From Saprospiraceae bacterium (GTDB lineage: Bacteria; Bacteroidota; Bacteroidia; Chitinophagales; Saprospiraceae): a stretch of 64,000 nt of DNA. Shown here piece after piece: positions 1-8,989 of this stretch. The stretch is taken from assembly GCA_029262995.1 (NCBI GenBank), contig JAJCYH010000016.1:107035-171034 (forward strand). Direction: 5' to 3'. The position numbers and the translations under genes are program-made. The notes under the pieces were generated by a model, which saw only the letters and a program-made list of their open reading frames with translations, had not been told where the DNA came from and searched no databases. Numbering within the stretch: the first letter of the stretch is position 1; each line of letters begins with the position of its first letter.

Positions 1-832
1 CGTAACCCTTAGCTTTTATTTTTTCAAGGATCCTGTCTAATTCATCTTGTTGTGAGAAATTGGGTTTAGGCTTTTCAGTATCTTTATTTCTTATTACTTT
101 AAAATTGCTTCTATCGGTTTTTCTGATCGGTTGTTGGCTTCCAATGTTTTCTATTTTTTGAAACAAGGATTGTAATGGAGTTGTGATATCATTGCCCTGA
201 CGAAGTAAATAAACAAACAAAACCCCAAAGAAAGCTCCTCCAATATGCCCGACGAAGCCACCGGTATTACTGCTAGAATTGGTACTGAATAAATCAAGCA
301 ATAGCATTGTCAAAGAAATGTATTTGATCTTTACAGGTCCGAGAAAAAGAAGGTTGAAAATATAGTCTGGAGCTAGTATTGTCGTTGCCATAATCACAGC
401 CCATACAGCGGCAGAAGCACCGTAAGCCCAACTTTGTCCAGTTCCTCCCGGCAAAAGATTATCCCATAAAATAAAGAACAAACCTCCACATAGTCCACCT
501 AAAATATATAAAGGCAATATTCTTCGATCACCTAGAAAATCACCTATGATTCGACCAAACCAGAAAAGGAGCAACATGTTCCATAAGATATGCCAGAAAC
601 CCACATGAAGGAACATATGGGTTATCAAAGACCAAAACTGAAATACAAGATCTAAGGGGTTTGAAAGCAATGATAATTTCTTAATTAACATTGCAGCGAA
701 ACCAGAATTGGCATCAAAAACATCGATAAGGTTAACGACAATAAAGACGATCACGTTGACCAAGATGATACGAGAAATCATGCTCCCGTTCCTAAAGGTG
801 TTTTTTAAGTCGTTTAAAATCGAATTAACCAT
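1..832 (-). CDS. Rhomboid family intramembrane serine protease (C-terminus off the left edge)
   Basis: Membrane protease that cleaves substrates within the bilayer. I read the gene directly on the minus strand from the ATG at 832; it runs off the left edge, so only the last residues are missing. Visible features are an HILWN motif near residue 81, the catalytic serine in YGASAAVW (about Ser140), the catalytic histidine in GHIGGAFFG (about His196) and several hydrophobic segments. GxSA instead of GxSG occurs in the family. After the last helix comes a polar tail of about 65 residues, common in Bacteroidota rhomboids. It is divergently oriented from the kinase gene at 983. The family is clear; the substrate is unknown. 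Confidence 0.9.
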   Translation of the reverse strand, partial: MVNSILNDLKNTFRNGSMISRIILVNVIVFIVVNLIDVFDANSGFAAMLIKKLSLLSNPLDLVFQFWSLITHMFLHVGFWHILWNMLLLFWFGRIIGDFLGDRRILPLYILGGLCGGLFFILWDNLLPGGTGQSWAYGASAAVWAVIMATTILAPDYIFNLLFLGPVKIKYISLTMLLLDLFSTNSSSNTGGFVGHIGGAFFGVLFVYLLRQGNDITTPLQSLFQKIENIGSQQPIRKTDRSNFKVIRNKDTEKPKPNFSQQDELDRILEKIKAKGY

Positions 833-982
833 ATCTAAATATCTTCAAATCTATTACTAAATATTTGATTATAGGCCCTTATATATGATATTTTTTCATA
901 ATATGTGATGTGGTTTTCCATATTTTCATGCAGTCTGCCACTTTGTTAACAATACAAGACTATTAAGAGTTGTTTTAAAGCT

Positions 983-2881
983 ATGGTGATTCGTAAATTT
1001 TTCATTGTCTATGTTATAATATGCAGTTTTTGCATGCTTAATACCAATACGATTAATACCCAATCATTATACAGACATTCTACGAATATTATTGTCTTAA
1101 TGACGGATACAATGGGTCAATTGTATTTTTTAGACCATGGAAATAAAATGTATACCTACAATCATGGAATTGTTGAAAACATCGAATTACAGATCGATTC
1201 ACTGACTTTAATACCTTCGGAAAAGTTAAATTACATGTTTTATGATGGGTCAAAAGTTCTATCTATACAAAATAAGAGATTAGAAGAAGCATATGGAGAT
1301 TTTAAGGGCAGTCCAATTTATTTAGCTGACGCTACCTTGGTTTCCATAGTAGAAAATCGCTTTTTCATACGTAATAATATGGCTGAAGCGGAATGTATAT
1401 TCAACAAAGATGATAGAATTAAACAAATTTCTTATTACAAGGGTGAATTGATGGTGTTGGCCCAAGACAGCTTTTATCTTCCATGCAAAAATAGAGCGTT
1501 TGCGCTACCTTTTAATGCTTCTGGCTTTTGCCAAAATGCTAATGAATTATATTTCTCTTCTTATGATAATGGATTATGGATAATGAAGAATGGAAGGTTT
1601 CGTAAACTATTCTATCCAGGTATTGAAATCCCAAATTCTATTGATAAATTAATCAACAGGAACGGAACGTTATGGATGATTACTACAGAAAAGCAGCTTT
1701 TAACATTTGACTTAACAAGACAAATACTTAGGGCAGTTGACAGGGATGTAAGCAATTATATTTTGGATCTATGGAATTATCTTTGGTATGTTAAAGAAAA
1801 CATTTTGGTAGGAGAATCCTATTATGTTAATGAAGATCCGCCAAAATTAGAAATCCAAAGTATTAGACACAACAATATAATTTTAGATAAGGATTTCTTT
1901 TTTAATATCGAACTTGATAAAGGGATTCAAGTTACTACATCTAGTTACTATTACCCAAGTGTAGAGAAGACGATTACGCAATACAAATTAAATGAGGGAG
2001 AGTGGATTAATTTTGAAGGTCAATTTGAATTGCAAGTTGATAAGTCAGGATACAACAAACTTTATATTAGGATAGGAAAGGATGAAAACAATTTTTCTAA
2101 TCCAGAAGTAATTGAGTTTTGGGCTGAGCAAAACATTATTAAGACGTATTGGCCGCATGTCATTATTTTTATTATACTATTATTGACATTAATGTTTTAT
2201 TTTTTGCGTAAAGCAAAATTTGAGAATCAAAAGCTCATTAGGAGCAAGCAAGAGTTGAATATGAAATTGAAAGTCCTGGAAGCTGAGCAAAAACAGAAGC
2301 AATCTCAAATGAGTCCACATTTCATATATAATGTACTTAATTCTATCAAGGGGTTAATAGTTTTGAATGAAAACCAAAAGGCAAGAAAAGCGATCAATGA
2401 TTTTGCACAATTGATGAGAACAGTATTGGATGATTCAGACAAGTTAACAATTGATTTGCAATCTGAAGTAGAATTTTTAAATGCCTATGTTTCTTTGCAA
2501 AAAATGACAAGTTCTACCGATTTTGATTTTGAGTTAATAAACAGGAGTTCTGCTAAAGAGATAAGCCCAATGTTGATTCAACCTTTCTTGGAAAATGCTA
2601 TAATTCATGGAATCGATTCTTCTGATAAAAGAGGAAGGATAAGAGTATTGATAGAGGATATAAACCATTATCTAAAGGTTACTATTGAAGATTCAGGAGG
2701 AACGTATGATGTTAATTCAAGTGAATCTATTCATAAGTCTAGAGCCAGTGAAATATTTTTGGATCGGGTTAATCGGTTGGATAAATGGAAAGAGCAAAAG
2801 CCCTTAGAATATGTAGTAGAGTTAAATGACAATGGCAAGACTCAGAGTACAAGATGCATTCTACATATTCCTAAAATTTGA
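983..2881 (+). CDS. LytS-like sensor histidine kinase with N-terminal sensor region
   Basis: Membrane sensor kinase expected to phosphorylate the LytTR regulator encoded directly downstream. It has an N-terminal signal sequence or anchor, a long extracytoplasmic beta-rich region (about 30-380, resembling propeller and Y_Y_Y-type sensors), one membrane helix near 390-410 and a coiled segment. The His_kinase motif MSPHFIYN follows (phosphorylatable His about 446), then an HATPase region with the N-box QPFLENAIIHG (about 534). The ATP-binding G1 box is somewhat altered (IEDSGG). The stop overlaps the region where the next gene begins, so the two form an operon. The signal is not deducible from sequence. 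Confidence 0.9.
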   Translation: MVIRKFFIVYVIICSFCMLNTNTINTQSLYRHSTNIIVLMTDTMGQLYFLDHGNKMYTYNHGIVENIELQIDSLTLIPSEKLNYMFYDGSKVLSIQNKRLEEAYGDFKGSPIYLADATLVSIVENRFFIRNNMAEAECIFNKDDRIKQISYYKGELMVLAQDSFYLPCKNRAFALPFNASGFCQNANELYFSSYDNGLWIMKNGRFRKLFYPGIEIPNSIDKLINRNGTLWMITTEKQLLTFDLTRQILRAVDRDVSNYILDLWNYLWYVKENILVGESYYVNEDPPKLEIQSIRHNNIILDKDFFFNIELDKGIQVTTSSYYYPSVEKTITQYKLNEGEWINFEGQFELQVDKSGYNKLYIRIGKDENNFSNPEVIEFWAEQNIIKTYWPHVIIFIILLLTLMFYFLRKAKFENQKLIRSKQELNMKLKVLEAEQKQKQSQMSPHFIYNVLNSIKGLIVLNENQKARKAINDFAQLMRTVLDDSDKLTIDLQSEVEFLNAYVSLQKMTSSTDFDFELINRSSAKEISPMLIQPFLENAIIHGIDSSDKRGRIRVLIEDINHYLKVTIEDSGGTYDVNSSESIHKSRASEIFLDRVNRLDKWKEQKPLEYVVELNDNGKTQSTRCILHIPKI

Positions 2882-2886
2882 TTGAT

Positions 2887-3606
2887 ATGATTAAAGCTAT
2901 GATAGTAGATGATATGCCCTTGGCTATTGCTAGTTTAAGAGCGGAAATTGAAGATCATTTTTCTGATGATATATTTATTTCAGCTACAGCTGAAGGCATT
3001 GTTGATGCTGCTAAAAAGATACGTAAGTCTAGGCCGGATGTCATCTTTCTAGATATACATATGGGTGATGGTGACGGCTTTGATTTATTGGATGTGATTA
3101 ATAGAGAGGGTATAGAAATTGTGTTTACTACAGCATCAAAAGATCATGCCATCAAAGCCTTTCAATATTCGGTAGCCGATTATTTGTTAAAACCAGTGAC
3201 AGCAAGGACATTAAAGAAGAGTGTTCTTGAATTAAAAAAGAAATTGTCTGATCGAATTTCCAAGGGGAGAAGCGAAAATAGTAGGATCATACTTAAAACA
3301 CAGGACGAAGTAAAGCTGGTTGATTATGAAAAGATCATAAGGCTTGAAGCAATGGGAAATTATACCAGATTCCATTTACTTTATCAAAGGAACATGCTTT
3401 TGACAAAGACTTTAAAGAGTTATGAGGTTATATTAGCGGATCATTTTTTAAGAGTTCATCAATCTCATCTTGTTAATTGCAGGCATATTAAGGCATTTAA
3501 AAAGCTTGATAACGGGATATTGATCATGTCAAATGGAGATGAAGTTCCTGTGTCTGTCCGCAAGAGATCTGTTGTTTCAAGATTTTTGTCTACAGACAAA
3601 AAATAA
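2887..3606 (+). CDS. LytTR family response regulator
   Basis: DNA-binding response regulator partnered with the upstream kinase. It has an N-terminal receiver domain with the acidic pair VDD near residues 7-9 and the phospho-acceptor Asp56 in VIFLDIHM. A C-terminal LytTR DNA-binding domain (about 135-235) has the typical VHQSHLVN segment. I chose the ATG at 2887 (protein beginning MIKAMIVDD), which matches the family start; a TTG at 2878 overlapping the kinase stop is possible but less likely. It ends in a strong palindromic terminator. Target genes are unknown. Confidence 0.9.
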   Translation: MIKAMIVDDMPLAIASLRAEIEDHFSDDIFISATAEGIVDAAKKIRKSRPDVIFLDIHMGDGDGFDLLDVINREGIEIVFTTASKDHAIKAFQYSVADYLLKPVTARTLKKSVLELKKKLSDRISKGRSENSRIILKTQDEVKLVDYEKIIRLEAMGNYTRFHLLYQRNMLLTKTLKSYEVILADHFLRVHQSHLVNCRHIKAFKKLDNGILIMSNGDEVPVSVRKRSVVSRFLSTDKK

Positions 3607-3634
3607 AGTCTGTAACCCTTTGGCTACAGACTTT
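3605..3634. terminator. Bidirectional terminator hairpin
   Basis: A perfect 10-bp inverted repeat (AAAGTCTGTA / TACAGACTTT) around a 10-nt loop lies between the convergent response-regulator gene and the SH3b gene. Flanking A and T bases let it serve both strands. Confidence 0.8.
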
Positions 3635-3662
3635 AATATTCGAGGCACAATCAATTAATAAA

Positions 3663-4382
3663 CTACAAACTACAGATGTATTGGTAGGATGTTACTTTGA
3701 CAAGTACACCCAGTGGTGTTTCCTTGATTTCAATAGGTGCGTCAATGCCAATCCTGATTTTATCAATCTCATTATTTTTGTTGGCGATAAAAGTTGCATT
3801 CTCTTCGAACAATTCTCTTTCTATTTTTGTGAGGAACATAGATTTAACCAAGTTATAGGCTTCAGAAATTCTGATGTTGGGAATTTCAACAGTGGCTTCA
3901 AAGGCATGTGTACTTTCTTTGCGGCAAAGCACAATACTATCTTCAAAATACTGGATAATTTTATAGTAGTTTCTATCCTCAATAGTGTCAGAGCTGGCAG
4001 TGATTTTGAAATTCTTTTCTACCCATGATATTAACGGATAACTGATATCAGCATCTCTTTGAGTTAGTTCATAATCATTTGAAGGCATCGGTAGTGCACT
4101 AACAAAGGAATCCAAAATATATCCTTCTCGACCATTATACTGAACTTTAATCCAGGTTCCTTTCAACCATTCAACTGTATTGATGATTTCTGTTCTTTCT
4201 TTGACAAGAACATTTTCACCGAAGGGAATTATCTTAATAACTTTGGCATTCATGTGTGGTGACTGGCGAAGTTTAAGCCCAGAAAAAGCATATACCTTTT
4301 GGATGTCTTGATCAGGTTCAGTGTTTGGATAAAGACTGATTCCCATAAAACTTAGGACGAGCACTGCAATTATTTTTTTCAT
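3663..4382 (-). CDS. Secreted SH3b-domain protein
   Basis: Exported protein of about 239 residues. The start at 4382 gives a standard signal peptide (MKKIIAVLVLSFMG...); an upstream in-frame ATG at 4415 would put polar residues before it. An SH3b domain spans about 25-90 and is recognised by VYAFSGLKLRQSPHMNAKV and the WIKVQYNGREGYI strand. The C-terminal half has no recognised domain. SH3b domains usually bind peptidoglycan or other cell-wall ligands. It is monocistronic and convergent with the LytTR gene. Confidence 0.7.
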   Translation of the reverse strand: MKKIIAVLVLSFMGISLYPNTEPDQDIQKVYAFSGLKLRQSPHMNAKVIKIIPFGENVLVKERTEIINTVEWLKGTWIKVQYNGREGYILDSFVSALPMPSNDYELTQRDADISYPLISWVEKNFKITASSDTIEDRNYYKIIQYFEDSIVLCRKESTHAFEATVEIPNIRISEAYNLVKSMFLTKIERELFEENATFIANKNNEIDKIRIGIDAPIEIKETPLGVLVKVTSYQYICSL

Positions 4383-4499
4383 GATATTAGGATTTAGATG
4401 AACAATTATTAACAATACAATAATGCATGAAAAACAGAATATCCTGTAGTGATGATTAGTAAGCGTAAGGAATTGATTATTATTCGTAGCCGAAAAGCT

Positions 4500-5558
4500 T
4501 TAATTCTTTTTGTTATCGAATAATCGTAGGGCTTGTATAATAGATACAGCTACAAATAACATGAGGTAGTACATAAAGAATCTCCATGTCGAGATAATGA
4601 GGGGTAATAGATCTTTAGGAAGTTGTTTTTCAAATAGCAAAAAGAAAGTGGCCTCTGCTCCCCCGGATGCTCCTGGTGTGGGGATAAATATCATTGTTAG
4701 GTAAACGATCCACTGCTGTAGGTAAACCTGAAATGGTTTAAAGTCAATATCCAAAGCTAAAAGCAAAATCAGTAGTACAGAAAACTTACTCATCCATTGT
4801 GTAAACAAGATAAATACACTAGAAAGGAGTTGCTTTAATCCGGTTTTTTGAATTTGCTTGAAACATGAAATCATCTCACTCCATCCGTCCGTTAGTTCGT
4901 GCTTAAGGTCAGACCATGCCGTCTTATACTTTTGTGGAATTAGCTTTACGGATTTGAAAATTTTATACTTTTTAGATAGAAGAATAAGACTAAGCAAGAG
5001 GGCCATTCCTATGCTTGCCTGAAGAATATTTTCTTGGACGAACTGCAGGATTGATCTGAATATTTTGAAGATACTTTGCTTGGCATGAAAGAAAGCTATG
5101 ATTACAATGATGCTGTACATAATAAAATCTTCGAAACCATTTAGCAAAGTCAAAAATCCTGCTTTACCTGTGCTTATGCCTTGTTTCATAAGTAATGCTA
5201 GTTTGATCGGCCCACCACCGATTAGTGTAGGCGTAATTGCAGCACCTAGTTCTGTATAGATTGCGATTTTGAGTGCTTGTCTGAAGTTGAAGCCTTGACC
5301 CAGATACCGTGTCCATATCATTAGCCGGAAGGCGTGACCAATCCAATTGTAAAGAAGGCAGCAAAGTATAAGAACAATATAATAGAGTTCTATTCTTTGG
5401 AGATATTGAAATACATTTTGTTCGTTGGTGAGAAGTAGAAAGACCAGATGGGCTATGATGCCAAGCCCTACAACAAATACGAGACTGTTGATTGTCTTGT
5501 CGAGGTTAAAGGATTGTTTGGTTTGTACTGAATCTTTCAAGCCATTAAGTTGGGTCAA
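4500..5558 (-). CDS. Lysylphosphatidylglycerol synthase TM / flippase-like membrane protein
   Basis: Integral membrane protein of 352 residues with about eight hydrophobic segments, matching the LPG_synthase_TM (UPF0104) family. Members are presumed lipid or glycolipid flippase-like proteins; the aminoacyl-transferase domain of MprF is absent. Diagnostic parts are the LGAAITPTLIGGGPIKLALL region near 110 and FIPTPGASGGAEATF near 300. Its ATG overlaps the stop of the upstream Nudix gene by 4 bases, indicating translational coupling. A second family member lies at 44497-45576. The exact substrate is unknown. Confidence 0.85.
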   Translation of the reverse strand: MTQLNGLKDSVQTKQSFNLDKTINSLVFVVGLGIIAHLVFLLLTNEQNVFQYLQRIELYYIVLILCCLLYNWIGHAFRLMIWTRYLGQGFNFRQALKIAIYTELGAAITPTLIGGGPIKLALLMKQGISTGKAGFLTLLNGFEDFIMYSIIVIIAFFHAKQSIFKIFRSILQFVQENILQASIGMALLLSLILLSKKYKIFKSVKLIPQKYKTAWSDLKHELTDGWSEMISCFKQIQKTGLKQLLSSVFILFTQWMSKFSVLLILLLALDIDFKPFQVYLQQWIVYLTMIFIPTPGASGGAEATFFLLFEKQLPKDLLPLIISTWRFFMYYLMLFVAVSIIQALRLFDNKKN

Positions 5559-6196
5559 CGCAAGCCTTTGATGATCTGAACGAATTCAGAAGTTATCATG
5601 GCAGTTGCTCCCCACAAGATATGATTTTGCAGTTTATAGTGCGGCATATCTTTCATCATAAAGTCTCTGACCTTAAAATCCTGATGTTTGACGGCATTAT
5701 CTGATATGAAATAGTCGAGTTTTTGGCCAATGACTAGATCGACTTCACTTTTTTGAAGTGTCAAGTTTGGTGTGTGGTCCAAATAAGATACTATAGGTTG
5801 TACAAGGAAGTTACTGACATAGACAAACAATGGGCTCAGGCTCCCTAAAAGATGAAGTTTATCTGCCGGGATACCGATTTCCTCTTCGGTTTCTCTAAAG
5901 GCAGTTTCTATCAGATTTGAATCATTTATTTCTCTTTTGCCACCAGGAAAACCAATTTGACCACCATGTTTGTCTCCTGGAATATTGTTTTGTCTTTTGA
6001 TGAAAAGAATCTCCAGTTGTTCCTGTGCATTAGGATAGAGGATGAGGTTTACACCTGCTTGCTGTGTGTTGTCCGTTTGCGATTGATATTCACTTGTTTT
6101 AATTGGTGAAAGTAATCTTTGAGCTGGCCATCCAGGCAAATCCTTTTGGAGTAGTTCTTCTATTTGTGTGATCAATGACAATTGTGTATTCGGCAT
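5555..6196 (-). CDS. Nudix hydrolase, CoA pyrophosphatase-like
   Basis: Predicted pyrophosphohydrolase of 213 residues, closest in layout to NudL/CoAse enzymes that split coenzyme A. It has a NuCoA-like segment (LFIKRQNN...GGQIGFPGG) followed by a Nudix helix ending in RETEEEIGI (about residues 75-107), whose glutamates bind Mg2+. The start gives MPNTQLSL. It is the first gene of a two-gene unit with the flippase-like protein. Family assignment is firm; CoA as the substrate is inferred from the NuCoA motif. Confidence 0.85.
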   Translation of the reverse strand: MPNTQLSLITQIEELLQKDLPGWPAQRLLSPIKTSEYQSQTDNTQQAGVNLILYPNAQEQLEILFIKRQNNIPGDKHGGQIGFPGGKREINDSNLIETAFRETEEEIGIPADKLHLLGSLSPLFVYVSNFLVQPIVSYLDHTPNLTLQKSEVDLVIGQKLDYFISDNAVKHQDFKVRDFMMKDMPHYKLQNHILWGATAMITSEFVQIIKGLR

Positions 6197-6346
6197 TTAT
6201 AGGAAACAAGATAGAATTCTATTGGTTTAATTAAAAAGCTGAAAGAGGATAATTATTGAAATTTAAATTATCAACGATTAAAGTCAATGCTGGTTTGAGA
6301 TAAGGATAATACATGGAATTAAATATCTTTGTTTTCCTTTCACACT

Positions 6347-6430
6347 GCCCAAGTGCTGGAATTGGTAGACAGGCATGGTTGAGGGCCATGTGTCCGTAAG
6401 GGCGTGGGGGTTCGAGTCCCCCCTTGGGCA
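6347..6430 (+). tRNA. tRNA-Leu (anticodon GAG)
   Basis: An 84-nt class II tRNA. The acceptor GCCCAAG (6347-6353) pairs with CTTGGGC (6423-6429) followed by discriminator A. The D-arm contains GGAATTGGTAGACA and the anticodon loop reads TTGAGGG (anticodon GAG). A long variable arm and a TTCGAGT T-loop follow. CCA is not encoded. The 3' end is repeated several times downstream. Confidence 0.95.
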
Positions 6431-6695
6431 CTGAAGCTTTCCCCAGAGCGAAGGAGGCCTTGGGCACTGAAGATTTCTCAAGAATCGTAGGAGGCCTTGG
6501 GCACGAAAAGACAGATCTGATAAGAAAGTGTTGTCTCTTTATTAAGGAATCTTGAGGGACGAGAAGTTTATCCTCGATATAGCGAAGCAATTATCGGGAA
6601 CTCCCCCCTTGGGCACCAAAGCTTACGTCAGAAAGCGACAGCGGCCTTGGGCACCAGAACTTTTATCGTTGAAGTGAAGGGTGGCATTTGGGCAC
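6417..6695 (+). repeat. Degenerate tandem copies of the tRNA-Leu 3' end
   Basis: Copies of the core CCTTGGGCAC or close variants end near 6431, 6467, 6504, 6616, 6654 and 6695. The first copies are 36-37 bases apart, then there is a gap of about 110, then spacings of 38 and 41. The copy at 6602-6616 repeats 15 bases of the tRNA end exactly (TCCCCCCTTGGGCAC). The spacers share an AAGCTTT...GAAGGAGG-like pattern. This is compatible with repeated integration or duplication at a tRNA attachment site; no integrase is present here. Confidence 0.7.
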
Positions 6696-7079
6696 AAGAA
6701 ACCTCTTAAAGCTTAATGTTTTAGGAAGTTTTGTTTTTTCTTCACGAACATTTCCCGAACAATGTAATATAAGATACTGCTTTTAACTTCAAGCGCCAAT
6801 TAATCAAGCATTTCAATTTTTCAATATTGCAAATATGATAAAATTTGATGATTGGAATAAATTAGCTTTGATTGTGCTTTACTGCAATTTGAAATTTATT
6901 ACTTAACGAATATTAATTAATGATATATTAAGAATAGGGGAGTTACAGACGATGCCTAGAATTCTTTATCATTTTGAGTCTGTAGGAGAGCATATCAATT
7001 TCTATGATACTAACCAGGACACAACACAATATTTCTTCCATTAGAAGATCTAATGGATGAAATGAAATTCACAATATCA
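6696..7079. other. Intergenic stretch without recognisable gene
   Basis: AT-rich, no supported coding region. A short open stretch near 6950-7045 (around CCTAGAATTCTTTATCATTTT) resembles a decayed coding fragment but cannot be assigned. Confidence 0.4.
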
Positions 7080-7805
7080 TTAAAGTCCAACTTCAATTTT
7101 GAAGTTGATTTTAGAGTAACAATTTTCAAGTTTAATAAATTCTTGAGATTCTAATCTTGATGGATCATATTGAAATCCACTATTTTCATAATTTTTTCTA
7201 TTATATCCAACATGCACTAATTCTAAATCAACATAAGAATATTCTAATTCATATTCCCAAAAGTCATCTTTTTCTTTGAATCTAAAATTCTTGACAGCAA
7301 TTTCTTGAATCGTTTTTTCGGAAGATTTTGAATTAAATGTAAATCCTGAATTTCGACATTCAAAATCGATAATGAAATCAAGATCACTATGATATAGATT
7401 TATTAAATCATATATAAAAAGATTTTGAATTTTTGAATTTAAATTACCTGGTTCATATGGAATTTGAAGTCCAATATTAATTCTTGAACCAAATGATTTT
7501 TGGAACAATATTTCCAAAGTAGTTAAAGAAGAGTCTTGGCCTAGAGTAGAAACTGGCTCAGTTGTAGTAAATGAAGAAGAAGTATAGAGATTAAAATCAA
7601 AATTATCTTCACCATGAATAATTCTTATAGAATCACCATTTATTTTTCCAGTAAAAATTATTGAATTATGAGAAAGATCATTGTTAGGAAACATTAAATT
7701 TTCTTTAGTGCAGTCAATAAATTTAATTTCTGCAGAACTTAAATCAGATTTACTACAATTAAATAGAATTAAAATACTTAATGATAAAACAATGATCTTT
7801 CTCAT
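7080..7805 (-). CDS. Hypothetical lipoprotein
   Basis: Protein of 241 residues not recognised as a known family. The N-terminus MRKIIVLSLSILILFNCSK is a lipoprotein signal peptide with the lipidation cysteine at about residue 17. The rest is polar with alternating strands. It is very AT-rich and lies in the accessory region downstream of the tRNA repeats. No partner gene is evident. Confidence 0.6.
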   Translation of the reverse strand: MRKIIVLSLSILILFNCSKSDLSSAEIKFIDCTKENLMFPNNDLSHNSIIFTGKINGDSIRIIHGEDNFDFNLYTSSSFTTTEPVSTLGQDSSLTTLEILFQKSFGSRINIGLQIPYEPGNLNSKIQNLFIYDLINLYHSDLDFIIDFECRNSGFTFNSKSSEKTIQEIAVKNFRFKEKDDFWEYELEYSYVDLELVHVGYNRKNYENSGFQYDPSRLESQEFIKLENCYSKINFKIEVGL

Positions 7806-7967
7806 ATTTATTGTTTAGAACGTTTCAATGAATATACAGGGTTATACTTTGTAAGAATATTGAATGCTCAAACAGGAAAGATATTACTAATTGAGAGAGT
7901 TATAAAATTTTAAATTACAAGAACCCTAACTTTGCTTAAGTTAGTGTACATTTTTTATAAAAGTAAA

Positions 7968-8192
7968 ATGAGAAAGTATATTCTTTTAATTTCTTACTTA
8001 TTATCTTTTGAAATTCTGAATTCCCAAGTATTTCACTCATTGGGTGTAGATATTAATCATAATAATCTAGATGATTTTGTCGGAGTAATAATAGAAGAAG
8101 AAGATACTTTGTATGCCCGAGACGACGCTTCGTCTAAACACTATATATTTTATTATAGATTTGTAGAGCATATCAGCAATTCGTTACTATAA
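7968..8192 (+). CDS. Small secreted hypothetical protein
   Basis: About 74 residues from the ATG at 7968 (MRKYILLISYLLSFEILNSQ, a plausible signal peptide ending at SQ); an ATG-independent start at 7932 would precede it. The remainder contains an acidic segment (IIEEEDTLYARDD). It ends abruptly and may be truncated. Function unknown. Confidence 0.4.
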   Translation: MRKYILLISYLLSFEILNSQVFHSLGVDINHNNLDDFVGVIIEEEDTLYARDDASSKHYIFYYRFVEHISNSLL

Positions 8193-8202
8193 TTACAATG
8201 AA

Positions 8203-8535
8203 ATGATACAGCTTAATAATATAAAAATGAATGTCATTGAAACTTCAGAACATGGAATTGTCAATCAAGAAACGATATTTCATTTCCAACAACAAGGTAA
8301 TTTTGTGTATGCCAATTACTCTGGCGGACTAATTAAAAAAGGATATTTAGTGGGTAAAATGAGTGATCGTCAACTTGTGTTTACATACTGTCAAGTTCAA
8401 ATTGACGGAGTTTTAGATAATGGTAAATCAACTGTTGAAATTGAGAACCTAAATGGAAAAATTAGACTTGTTGAACATTTTGAATTTGCATCTAGACCTG
8501 GTGTTTTTGGAACTAATATTTTTCAAGAGCTATAA
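8203..8535 (+). CDS. Small conserved protein of the type often labelled n-acetylglutamate synthase
   Basis: A 110-residue protein resembling the short Bacteroidota proteins often named n-acetylglutamate synthase in databases, a name without firm biochemical support. The features seen are ETIFHFQQQGNFVYANYSGG, a central GYLVGKM turn and a C-terminal IRLVEHFEFAS. These suggest a small antiparallel beta-fold. It starts at the ATG at 8203, 11 bases after the preceding stop. Likely cytosolic, since no signal peptide is seen. Confidence 0.6.
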   Translation: MIQLNNIKMNVIETSEHGIVNQETIFHFQQQGNFVYANYSGGLIKKGYLVGKMSDRQLVFTYCQVQIDGVLDNGKSTVEIENLNGKIRLVEHFEFASRPGVFGTNIFQEL

Positions 8536-8989
8536 ACTAGGATTACTTACATACTTTAAGATAAAGAAGAAATTAAAAAATGAATTTCAGATCTTAACCT
8601 GTTTTAAAAACATGAAAAACAACACCCTCGACAGGAAAAACGGAATACTATGAAAACTTAATTTTTGGAAATATCTCCAGTTTTACCAAGTCAAAACAGT
8701 TATAGAGATGTTGAATGGTATGAAAATCAAGTCTTCTGTGAGCGTAGGGTGCATTATCGTTTTTATTCAATCAAAATATAAGTTTAGCAGCCTGTTCTCT
8801 ATTAACAATAGAAATGACTGAAAATTTTCTTGCTAACTTCTCTTAAATGTTATAACAATCTATTCTTGAGATAATCAGTATATTTATTATGGTTATAAAC
8901 AAGTTAGCTACAATACACAATGACCATTACATAAATTATTAATACTCGCATGTTAATGTAAATATTAGTTTTGTAGACATATACCTTAC
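8536..8989. other. Intergenic region, no gene seen
   Basis: About 450 bases with no supported gene. It contains the presumed promoter of the downstream regulator close to its 3' end. Confidence 0.4.
8966..8973 (+). promoter_or_regulatory. Candidate -7 promoter element (TAGTTTTG)
   Basis: Matches the Bacteroidota TAnnTTTG consensus and lies 16 bases before the ATG at 8990. No clear TTTG -33 box is found at the right distance, so this is tentative. Confidence 0.3.

Noticed and set aside
6231..6590. Open frame on the minus strand through the tRNA-Leu region
   Set aside because: It is antisense to the tRNA and its repeat copies; its proline-rich sequence simply reflects the tRNA and repeats.
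6417..6695. Possible CRISPR array
   Set aside because: The repeats are unequal in length and sequence, few in number, and clearly derive from the tRNA 3' end; no cas genes.
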